NCBI GenBank assembly: GCA_018402525.1 | Contig: JAGYIR010000010.1 | Coordinates: 496,001-560,000 of the forward strand | Length of the DNA: 64,000 bases | Source of the DNA: Crocinitomicaceae bacterium | GTDB taxonomy: Bacteria; Bacteroidota; Bacteroidia; Flavobacteriales_D; Crocinitomicaceae | Direction: 5' to 3' | Shown: positions 56,913 through 64,000 of the stretch, one piece after another | Layout of the letters: the number at the start of each line of letters is the position of its first letter | Position numbering within the stretch: position 1 is the stretch's first letter | Position numbers and translations under genes: made by a program | The notes under the pieces: model-generated | Databases searched by the model: none | The model's input: the letters and a program-made list of their open reading frames with translations, nothing else | Told to the model about the DNA's origin: nothing

Positions 56913-58445
56913 TTATTTCAATAAATGCGTCAACGAGACTTTTTCTGCAATTATAGCATGCAGTGCATCAACTGAAACACGATCTTGCTTCATTGTATCT
57001 CTATCACGCACAGTAACGGTATTGTCTTCCAACGTTTGATGATCGATCATTACGCAGTAAGGAGTTCCAATCGCATCTTGACGACGGTAACGCTTTCCTG
57101 GTGAATCTTTCTCATCGTATTGACAGTTGAAATCAAATTTCAATGCATCCATGATTTCTCGCGCTTTTTCCGGTAAGCCGTCTTTACGCGTTAAAGGCAT
57201 AATAGCGACTTTGTAAGGTGCTAACGCCGGTGGTAGTGAAAGAACAGCACGTTCGGTATCGTTTTCTAATTGCTCCGTCTTATAGGAGCTACTCAATACA
57301 GCCAAGAACATTCGATCCAATCCAATGGATGTCTCAATGACATACGGCACATAATTTTCGTTTATCTCCGGATCGAAGTACTGAAGTTTCTTTCCAGAAA
57401 ACTCTTCGTGTTGTTTTAAGTCGAAATCGGTACGTGAATGAATTCCCTCCAATTCTTTAAATCCCATTGGGAAGTCGAACTCTATATCACTTGCCGCATT
57501 TGCGTAGTGCGCCAATTTAATATGATCATGAAAACGGTAATTCTCATCACCAAGTCCTAATTTTTTATGCCATTTTATGCGAATGTCTTTCCAATACTCA
57601 TACCATTTCAACTCCTCACCTGGACGTACAAAAAATTGCATTTCCATTTGTTCGAACTCACGCATACGGAAGATAAACTGCCGCGCAACGATTTCATTTC
57701 GAAAAGCTTTTCCAATTTGTGCAATACCAAAAGGAATTTTCATTCGACCTGATTTTTGCACATTCAGGAAGTTAACGAAAATACCTTGTGCGGTTTCTGG
57801 ACGCAAATAAATTTTAGCCGATTCACCCGAAACAGAACCCAATTCAGTAGAGAACATCAAGTTGAATTGACGCACTTCTGTCCAATTCTTAGAACCAGAC
57901 AATGGACAAGAAATCTCCAAATCTATAATCAGTTGATAGACACCTTCCAGATCATTGTTTTCCAATGTTTCACGCATTCTATCTTCAATCTCTTTGATTT
58001 TTTCGGCGTTCCGTAATACATTTGGATTAGTTGCTCTGAATTCAGCTTCATTGAAGGCATCGCCAAAACGCTTCAGTCCTTTTTCGACTTCTTTATCTAT
58101 TTTTTGACGAATTTTTTCAATGTGGTCTTCAATCAGCACATCCGCTCGGTAGCGTTTTTTTGAATCTTTGTTGTCAATCAATGGATCGTTAAAGGCATCC
58201 ACGTGACCAGAAGCTTTCCATGTGGTTGGATGCATAAAGATGGCAGAATCAATACCGACAATGTTCTCGTGCATTTGCACCATGGATTTCCACCAATATG
58301 CTTTGATGTTATTTTTCAGCTCAGACCCTAACTGACCGTAATCGTAGGTTGCTGATAAACCATCGTAAATTTCAGAGGAAGGAAACACAAAACCGTATTC
58401 CTTGGCGTGAGATATGATCTCCTTAAGATTGTCTTCTTTTTGCAT
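56913..58445 (-). CDS. glyS: Glycyl-tRNA synthetase (single-chain type)
   Basis: The 510-residue class II synthetase is of the homodimeric type. KEYGFVFPSSEIYDG at the start, YLRPETAQGIFVNF, GIAQIGKAFRNEI (motif 2 area), RMREFEQMEMQFF and IETSIGLDRMFLAVL are diagnostic. The C-terminal anticodon domain (about 385-510) is complete. The -7 box ends 4 nt before the ATG, so the mRNA is probably leaderless. Confidence 0.96.
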   Translation of the reverse strand: MQKEDNLKEIISHAKEYGFVFPSSEIYDGLSATYDYGQLGSELKNNIKAYWWKSMVQMHENIVGIDSAIFMHPTTWKASGHVDAFNDPLIDNKDSKKRYRADVLIEDHIEKIRQKIDKEVEKGLKRFGDAFNEAEFRATNPNVLRNAEKIKEIEDRMRETLENNDLEGVYQLIIDLEISCPLSGSKNWTEVRQFNLMFSTELGSVSGESAKIYLRPETAQGIFVNFLNVQKSGRMKIPFGIAQIGKAFRNEIVARQFIFRMREFEQMEMQFFVRPGEELKWYEYWKDIRIKWHKKLGLGDENYRFHDHIKLAHYANAASDIEFDFPMGFKELEGIHSRTDFDLKQHEEFSGKKLQYFDPEINENYVPYVIETSIGLDRMFLAVLSSSYKTEQLENDTERAVLSLPPALAPYKVAIMPLTRKDGLPEKAREIMDALKFDFNCQYDEKDSPGKRYRRQDAIGTPYCVMIDHQTLEDNTVTVRDRDTMKQDRVSVDALHAIIAEKVSLTHLLK

Positions 58446-58449
58446 GCGG

Positions 58450-58457
58450 CAAAGATA
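58450..58457 (-). promoter_or_regulatory. -7 box (TATCTTTG) of glyS, predicted leaderless
   Basis: A perfect TAnnTTTG match on the minus strand, exactly 4 nt before the ATG at 58445. Confidence 0.6.
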
Positions 58458-58468
58458 ATGAATTTAAA

Positions 58469-58584
58469 AAGAGTCAAGACTGCAAGAGTTAAGATTTTAA
58501 GACCTATTCTGTTGAAATGTTTTTCAATACTTGATGACATTCTTGAATCATCAATTTGGTTCAACAAATCAAGTCTTGACTCTT
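58469..58584. repeat. Inverted repeat between the glyS and flavoprotein genes
   Basis: Perfect 13-bp arms AAGAGTCAAGACT (58469-58481) and AGTCTTGACTCTT (58572-58584) enclose about 90 nt. The arms resemble the GTCTT-type repeats after murI. It may act as a terminator-like structure for the flavoprotein gene or be a small mobile-repeat remnant. Confidence 0.65.
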
Positions 58585-58589
58585 GTTGT

Positions 58590-59771
58590 CTAAAAATGTT
58601 TCGCCAAAAAATGCCCCATACTAAAACAGGCTTGGAGCAAATAACCTCCTGTGGGAGCGTCCCAATCGACCATTTCGCCAATGCAGTAGTGATTTGGAAG
58701 CTTTTGAATTTCGCAATAGTGCGATAAAGCACTTCTATCAATTCCTCCAACCGTAGAAATTGCTTCATCAATGGGTGCAGCTCCAGTAATGGTGATTGGA
58801 AAAGCTTTGATGAGTTTCGCTAATTTTTCTTTGGAGTGAAACTCTTCTTTCGACGTGATCGATTTTAACAAGTCGATGTGCGTTGGCGAGAGTCGAATGT
58901 CGTGTTTCAAAATATCACCCATCTTGGTCCGCCACGATGACGATAGTTTCTCAAGAACTTCTTTTTGTCGAAGCGCAGGTTTAAAATCGATGGTAATTTG
59001 AGCTACTTTCTCTGTGAGAAATGCCTTTCTAATCTCAGAACTTAAGGCATAGATTGCGTTTCCTTCAAGTCCAAATTGCGTCAGAACGACTTCGCCTTTT
59101 TGCGTTTTTTTCCCACAGGAGATCGCACAATTCTTAATGGGTGCACCAGCATGTTTTTCAATAAGCGCATTGTCCCACTCGACTTGGTAAGCACAGTTCG
59201 ACGGTTCAAATGGGACGGTTTGAATGTTTTTTTCTTCAAAATAGGTGAGCCACTCGCCTTTAGACCCTGTCACTGACCAACTCCCACCACCTAACGCAAA
59301 GACAACTTTATCAGTTTTAATTGTAGCGCCATTTTTAAAGAGCAAGGATTGGTTTTCATCCCAACCGATCCATTCGTGTTCAAAATTGAAACGAATTCCT
59401 CTGCTTTTGAGAAATTCAACGATGGTATCCAGCACTTCAATGGGTTTGATGCCTTTTTCTGGATAAATGCGATTGCTACTTCCTGTAAACGTTGGAATTC
59501 CAATTTCTTTCAACCATGCTTGCAAATCTGTATTCGTAAAAGAACGAAGTGCATCCTCCAAAAAATCAGCAGGTGTATAGCGTTGAATAAATTGTTCGAT
59601 GTCCTCTGAGTGCGTGAGGTTAAACCCACCCTTACCAGCCACCAGGAATTTACGACCGAGTTGTTTATTTTTCTCGTAAATGGTGACGTCGTATTTCTGT
59701 GTGTCAATAAACGCAGCAAAACTTAACGCTGCGGGACCTCCACCAAGAATGGCAATTGTTTGTTTGGACAT
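58590..59771 (-). CDS. HI0933-family FAD-dependent oxidoreductase (TIGR03862-like)
   Basis: The 393-residue flavoprotein has the dinucleotide-binding motif GGGPAALSFAAF near its start, GRKFLVAGKGGFNLTHS (typical of the HI0933/BaiN group), a second FALGGGSW motif and a C-terminal GGYLLQACFSMG. Members are flavoproteins of mostly unknown substrate; some relatives act in bile-acid or tRNA chemistry. The upstream TATATTTA lies 4 nt before the ATG on the minus strand. A second, different family member is the next minus-strand gene upstream. Confidence 0.88.
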   Translation of the reverse strand: MSKQTIAILGGGPAALSFAAFIDTQKYDVTIYEKNKQLGRKFLVAGKGGFNLTHSEDIEQFIQRYTPADFLEDALRSFTNTDLQAWLKEIGIPTFTGSSNRIYPEKGIKPIEVLDTIVEFLKSRGIRFNFEHEWIGWDENQSLLFKNGATIKTDKVVFALGGGSWSVTGSKGEWLTYFEEKNIQTVPFEPSNCAYQVEWDNALIEKHAGAPIKNCAISCGKKTQKGEVVLTQFGLEGNAIYALSSEIRKAFLTEKVAQITIDFKPALRQKEVLEKLSSSWRTKMGDILKHDIRLSPTHIDLLKSITSKEEFHSKEKLAKLIKAFPITITGAAPIDEAISTVGGIDRSALSHYCEIQKLPNHYCIGEMVDWDAPTGGYLLQACFSMGHFLAKHF

Positions 59772-59806
59772 GGGGTAAATATAGTGTAATTTGAGGTTAA
59801 CTTCGT

Positions 59807-59838
59807 GTCCTCCCCCTGCTCCCCCTCCGAAGGGGGAA
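59807..59838 (-). repeat. GC-rich palindromic repeat, inverted copy
   Basis: On the minus strand it reads TTCCCCCTTCGGAGGGGG then AGCAGGGGGAGGAC, identical to the plus-strand copy at 59944-59975 and close to the in-frame copy in leuS. Confidence 0.9.
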
Positions 59839-59901
59839 TTCTAAATTTTGCTTTGTATGCCTATATATTCAGTTTATTTAATAGTATCAGCTCTCAAGTT
59901 C

Positions 59902-59921
59902 CCTGTCTGCCGACAGGCAGG
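59902..59921. repeat. Short palindrome between the two GC-rich repeat copies
   Basis: CCTGTCTGCCGACAGGCAGG forms a hairpin. It resembles the hairpin half of the 43-nt insert at 7831-7873. Confidence 0.7.
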
Positions 59922-59943
59922 AAAAAAAATAGTTTTGACTCGT

Positions 59944-59975
59944 TTCCCCCTTCGGAGGGGGAGCAGGGGGAGGAC
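59944..59975 (+). repeat. GC-rich palindromic repeat, direct copy
   Basis: Same 32-nt unit as 59807-59838 in opposite orientation. Together they form a 169-bp element with long inverted ends and the short palindrome inside. The 263-nt gap between the two flavoprotein genes is mostly this element. Confidence 0.9.
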
Positions 59976-60034
59976 TTAATTAAAAAGAGAGCATACCAAA
60001 TAATTAATACCTTCCTAATCCGCTAATCAGTCAA

Positions 60035-61249
60035 TCACTTCAGTTGCCCCGCAATAAACCCAGTAGTCCAAGCAGCTTGAAAATTGTAGCCACCTGTAAT
60101 TCCGTCGATGTCCATCACCTCACCAGCGAAATAGATGTTTTTACACACCTTGCTTTGCATGGATTTTACGTCAATATCTTCCAGACTCACACCACCGCAG
60201 GTCACGAATTCTTCTTTGAAAGTGGTTTTTCCCTGTACCTGATAGACATCGTTGGTCAACATTTCAATCATGCGATTGATTCCCTTTTTTCCTATGTTTT
60301 CCCACGTCTGATCTTTTGGAAATTCATATTTTTCGAGCAAGAATTGCCACAAGCGATCGGGTAGTAGGTAAGGTCGATAGTTCGTTAGTTTCTTGTGTGT
60401 ATGCTCTTGCGCAATGGTTTTTAGCTCATTCTGTACAATTTCTGCATTTTGAATGTTGACCCAGTTGACTCGAATGTTAAATGAGTAATCTTTTTGACTA
60501 AGTATACGCGCCCCAAAGGCTGAAAGCTTCAAAATGGCAGGACCGCTCATTCCCCAATGCGTAATCAGCAATGGACCATCCGACTTTAGTTTGGTTCCTT
60601 GGACGTTGACTTTTGTTTCTTCCACAACGATGCCCATCAAATCACGGACGTTCTCGTTAGGCATATTGAATGTATACAGCGAAGGAACTGGATCGACGAT
60701 CGTGTGTCCCAATTCTTCGAGCCATGTCAATCCTGATCTTTTTGGAGAACCACCTGTGGCAATAATGACTTTATCGAATTGTAGTTTTTCGTCGTCGAAA
60801 GTCAAATCAATCTTATCATTGATGGCAACAATCGATTTTACGGTTTTGCCTGTGCTAATTTTTACGCCCAATCGTTGACATTCGGTCATGAGGCAATCAA
60901 TGATGCTTTGAGAGTTTTGTGAGACTGGAAAAACGCAGTTATCTTCTTGGGTGACAAGTGGAACACCGCGCGATTCGAACCACTCCATCGCATGGCGTGT
61001 GTAAAACGTTCCAAACGCCTTTTTTAGAAACATTTCTCCTCGTGGGTACGCAGCTGCGAGTTGATTGATGTTTACACAACCGTTCGTTACATTGCAACGA
61101 CCGCCACCAGAAACCTTCACTTTGGACAGTAGTTTTTGTGACTTTTCAATAATCACCACTTCCGATTCAGCGTGATGTTCTTTTGCTGAAATTGCCGCAA
61201 AAAAACCAGCAGCTCCACCGCCAATTATTGCAATCTTTCTTTCAGACAT
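60035..61249 (-). CDS. HI0933/BaiN-family FAD-dependent oxidoreductase
   Basis: The 404-residue flavoprotein has IIGGGAAGFFAAISA (FAD-binding) at the start, KVKVSGGGRCNVTNGC (the family hallmark), IATGGSPKRSG and a C-terminal FAGEVMDIDGITGGYNFQAA. Length and motifs are normal for the YhiN/BaiN group. The substrate is unknown. It is a distant paralogue of the gene at 58590-59771; the 32-nt repeat pair lies between them. Confidence 0.93.
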   Translation of the reverse strand: MSERKIAIIGGGAAGFFAAISAKEHHAESEVVIIEKSQKLLSKVKVSGGGRCNVTNGCVNINQLAAAYPRGEMFLKKAFGTFYTRHAMEWFESRGVPLVTQEDNCVFPVSQNSQSIIDCLMTECQRLGVKISTGKTVKSIVAINDKIDLTFDDEKLQFDKVIIATGGSPKRSGLTWLEELGHTIVDPVPSLYTFNMPNENVRDLMGIVVEETKVNVQGTKLKSDGPLLITHWGMSGPAILKLSAFGARILSQKDYSFNIRVNWVNIQNAEIVQNELKTIAQEHTHKKLTNYRPYLLPDRLWQFLLEKYEFPKDQTWENIGKKGINRMIEMLTNDVYQVQGKTTFKEEFVTCGGVSLEDIDVKSMQSKVCKNIYFAGEVMDIDGITGGYNFQAAWTTGFIAGQLK

Positions 61250-61340
61250 AATTGATTAATTCTTTCTTCATCAGTGTTAATAATAGAAATGGAGTAAATC
61301 CGCCAATTAGCTAATTAGTCAATCCGTAATCCACTCTCTC

Positions 61341-64000
61341 TTAAAACTCGATTTCAAATTCCTGCTTTTTTTCCTGCTCAGATTCTTCCTTGAGTTTCTC
61401 CAACATTCGATTTATTTTCGTGTCCTTTTTCGGTTTTTTCTGTTCGATAACAGGGTCAACCGATTTGTCAGGATTAAATTCCAGAATTAACTCTTCTTTC
61501 GGCGGATTTTTTTCGTGAATGTATTGTTGTACCGTCGTATCGTTTTTAAACAATCCAAACTCCGATTTTAAGAGTGATTTAACGTTCTTTTTCTCCGCTT
61601 CAATTTCTTCTTTGGTGGTTTCTTTGCGTGATTGTTTATCCCATTCAATGGTTGGATTGTCAATGTGTCCGTGCATACGCATGAAGACTCTAAAACCAGT
61701 TCCATCGTCAATGATCTCGCCGAATTCGCTCTGTTTTGCTTGTTTTAAATCTTTGAAACGGAATCCAAAACGATAGTCGACTTGATTATCAAATGTATGT
61801 TTACCGGAAACTTCGACATCTAGGGCAGATGAAGCAATTGACATTTGTGGAATCGTTAGAACGCTGTTTTTTATGATCAACGTATTTTTCAATTGGTCAA
61901 AACGCAAATCTTTTAGCTTATTACCGAAAGCGTCGATATTGGCTTTTCCGATCACTACTTTTAAACTAGATGACTTCAAACTTTCAATGATCGTATTAAA
62001 GGTCTCCACATTTTTCAGACGTCCATTATCGATTTGAATACCAATATTCGCAACAATGGCATTGGAAATAATTCCAGAACGTAAATCGAACGGTGCTTCA
62101 AACGTAACGCTGGCTTTTGCTACGCCTTCAATGTTGGAACTTTTGATGACCGTTTGTTTGAAATCGTCCCATTCTTTAAATAAGGGTGTGAAGTTGATGT
62201 TGTCCGAAACTATTTGACTTGATACATGAAAAATCTCAGGTGTTCTTTCATCGATGGTCAACGAACCATAAATGTCCGCACCAGGTGTTTTTAAAGATAT
62301 TTTCGAAAAATGCACATTCCGCTGGTTGACAGCCATGTTTCCTGAAATTTCATTGAATGAGTGACCGTCATACTTCAGACTTCCAATCTCTACAAACATA
62401 CTTCCTGAAATATCGTTCGGTAAAATATAAGCTCTTTCGCGTTGAACAATGTCTTCTTTTGCTTCAGTTCCTAGATCTTCTAGGTGAATAATTTTACTTG
62501 AAATACTCACGTCTGCAATCAGACTTCCTTTCTTACTGATGTATTCGCTTAAGTTTTTAAAAATCCCGTTAAGGTTAAAATCAGAACGTTTTACTCGGAC
62601 GTTTACATTATCAATTCCCGCTTCGTTACCATTGAGGTACAAACGTCCTGCAATGTTTTCAAACACCCGTTTATCATCGATGAGTTGCAAGTTGACGCCA
62701 GTGAGTTGAATGGTGCCGTCGCATTTTTGAATTTCATAGTCAACTTTTTCTTCTTGGCTTTCTCCTTTGACAATAAAATCTGTATGAACGTCAAGTTGTC
62801 CATCCAATTTATCAATGTTGGGAATAGTAAACAAGGAATGAATGACAGCAAGATTCAGTGCTCCGTTTGCATTTCCTTGGAAACGAGGATGCGCAAATTC
62901 GGTGAGGGTTAAATTTCCTTTGAATGGACCACCTTTTGTTGAAAATGAAATGTTTTTTAAAGTCAGGTGCTCTTTTTTAGCTCCGCCTTTGTTTGAATAA
63001 GAACCGTCCACGTGTACGTTTCGAATCTCAATTCCAGATGTAGGCTCTTTCAAGTATCCATTCTTAATTCCAAAACTGCAATCAACATCTACCGGTTGCA
63101 CAGCATCGTTTGTTCCGTTGATGAATAAATCGAACAGCAAAAGGCCACTTCCACTGAACTGTTTAACGTTTTCCGATTCTTTCATGGCAAGTTTGTTGGC
63201 CGCATCCGCTATGCTGATATTCTTACCTTTTATACGAAATTGAAATCCATCATTTTTCACGTTGCCGATAAAGTCGAAGGGAAGTTCAGAAATGTAAATC
63301 GTGGATTGAGGAATATCGACGGTTGAAGTTTGCTTATCAACGTTCACACGTACGTCTAGTCTCGCTGGTTTATCGCTCACCAAGTTTATTTTTCCACTTC
63401 GTGCAGCAATGATGTGTAAGTCACTTGTTGCAGTCGCGGTAAACGCCGAAGCGTTAAAATCTCCCGCCAGCGCCATGTACTTAATCTTGGTCAAGTATTC
63501 TTGATCAACAGCACGGTTAACGTATGAAAAATAGAAGTCTTCGAATTCGACTTCTTCAAGTCTCAGTTCAAATCCAGTACTCTCTAACGTATCAGATTTT
63601 TCAGCGAAAATATCGAAGTTGTTTTTCCCTTCGTCATCGACCTTTAACTTCAGCGTTCCAGGCGATACCTCAATGGTTTTGAGCGTGTAGTTTTCTTGCC
63701 AGATGTCCATCGGGTTGAACTTTAAGCGTATGCGTTTTGAGTAAACCAGGGTATCCAATTCCGTTGATCCTTCAAAAGAGTCTTGAATAAATACATCTTT
63801 GAAATCCACCGAGAGACTTGGGAAAGAACCCCAAAAAGCAAGATCAACATCAGAAACAGAGACCTTTGCCTTTAACTGTTTGTTGACTTCATCGATGACT
63901 AAACCGCAGATATCGTCTTTGAAAACGTATAACAGGATAGTAATCAATAGCACAAGCCCGAGGATAATTCCTGTAAACCATTTGGCGATACGGAGAAGCC
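61341..64000 (-). CDS. AsmA-like membrane-anchored protein (partial, N-terminus outside window)
   Basis: The open frame continues past the right edge; residues before the apparent GTG at 63953 (LLRIAKWFTGIILGL) extend an N-terminal membrane helix, so the real start is outside. The body is a long beta-rich periplasmic region of the AsmA/TamB-like type, with VSVSDVDLAFWGSFPSLSVD near the start and an AsmA C-terminal-like part (LKDLRFDQLKNTLIIKNSVL, VDYRFGFRFKD). The end is a charged Glu/Lys-rich tail. Such proteins are thought to move lipids or assist outer membrane assembly. At least 886 codons are visible. Confidence 0.88.
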   Translation of the reverse strand, partial: LLRIAKWFTGIILGLVLLITILLYVFKDDICGLVIDEVNKQLKAKVSVSDVDLAFWGSFPSLSVDFKDVFIQDSFEGSTELDTLVYSKRIRLKFNPMDIWQENYTLKTIEVSPGTLKLKVDDEGKNNFDIFAEKSDTLESTGFELRLEEVEFEDFYFSYVNRAVDQEYLTKIKYMALAGDFNASAFTATATSDLHIIAARSGKINLVSDKPARLDVRVNVDKQTSTVDIPQSTIYISELPFDFIGNVKNDGFQFRIKGKNISIADAANKLAMKESENVKQFSGSGLLLFDLFINGTNDAVQPVDVDCSFGIKNGYLKEPTSGIEIRNVHVDGSYSNKGGAKKEHLTLKNISFSTKGGPFKGNLTLTEFAHPRFQGNANGALNLAVIHSLFTIPNIDKLDGQLDVHTDFIVKGESQEEKVDYEIQKCDGTIQLTGVNLQLIDDKRVFENIAGRLYLNGNEAGIDNVNVRVKRSDFNLNGIFKNLSEYISKKGSLIADVSISSKIIHLEDLGTEAKEDIVQRERAYILPNDISGSMFVEIGSLKYDGHSFNEISGNMAVNQRNVHFSKISLKTPGADIYGSLTIDERTPEIFHVSSQIVSDNINFTPLFKEWDDFKQTVIKSSNIEGVAKASVTFEAPFDLRSGIISNAIVANIGIQIDNGRLKNVETFNTIIESLKSSSLKVVIGKANIDAFGNKLKDLRFDQLKNTLIIKNSVLTIPQMSIASSALDVEVSGKHTFDNQVDYRFGFRFKDLKQAKQSEFGEIIDDGTGFRVFMRMHGHIDNPTIEWDKQSRKETTKEEIEAEKKNVKSLLKSEFGLFKNDTTVQQYIHEKNPPKEELILEFNPDKSVDPVIEQKKPKKDTKINRMLEKLKEESEQEKKQEFEIEF

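Noticed and set aside
60534-60878. A 114-codon plus-strand frame inside the second flavoprotein gene
   Set aside because: It is antisense to a clearly conserved FAD-dependent enzyme and shows no protein-like features.

Overview
The window is a chromosome segment from a Bacteroidota bacterium, most likely order Flavobacteriales. A Crocinitomicaceae/Fluviicola-type organism is my best guess, but this is inference and no marker fixes the genus. The evidence is: type IX secretion (T9SS) sorting domains of both types, a choice-of-anchor L protein, an ASPIC/UnbV protein, a Bacteroidota-style leucyl-tRNA synthetase with an insert before KMSKS, BamA followed by two OmpH/Skp proteins, atpD-atpC apart from the other ATP synthase genes, and promoters with the Bacteroidota -33 TTTG / -7 TAnnTTTG layout. 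No tRNA, rRNA, CRISPR array, transposase or phage gene was seen.

Layout. 0-7.1 kb: a cut-off cyclase-family gene, a LytTR regulator with its TPR histidine kinase, and leuS. 7.1-15 kb is the accessory part: lipoproteins, a FISUMP-domain lipoprotein, a frameshifted secreted protein, a WG-repeat protein, a JmjC/cupin oxygenase, two small exported proteins, a PAS-LuxR regulator and an alpha/beta hydrolase. 15-33 kb is mostly cell surface: OmpA, DUF3108, a 1,690-residue T9SS adhesin-like protein, a vanadium-haloperoxidase-like T9SS protein overlapping a CRTAC1-like gene with an internal stop, an SDR, and a type B T9SS protein. 32-48 kb is core: M23 peptidase, MsbA-like ABC exporter, rbfA, a LolE/FtsX-like permease, a large membrane protein, a family 9 glycosyltransferase, atpD-atpC, uppS-bamA-ompH-ompH and murI. 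48-64 kb: truncated haemoglobin, DUF2061, a FecA-like receptor, serS, an OmpA/lipoprotein/TPR operon, msrA, glyS, two HI0933-family flavoproteins and the start of an AsmA-like gene that runs off the window.

Main observations. (1) The last 84 nt of leuS occur again 660 bp downstream, beyond an unrelated lipoprotein gene. The differences inside the match are synonymous third-position changes, which points to a recombination scar between two diverged leuS alleles. (2) A GC-rich palindromic repeat lies in frame inside leuS, and two inverted copies of it flank the gap between the flavoprotein genes. (3) Two small-protein operons share a 20-bp palindrome fused to the -33 box, beside a PAS-LuxR gene. 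One encodes a Ser/Tyr/Asp repeat peptide near a JmjC oxygenase, a candidate undescribed regulated peptide system. (4) Several genes have a -7 box ending exactly 4 nt before the start codon, which predicts leaderless mRNAs. (5) Three genes look broken or oddly started: a 1-nt frameshift near 8767, an in-frame TGA at 26336, and a permease whose only sensible start is AUC.
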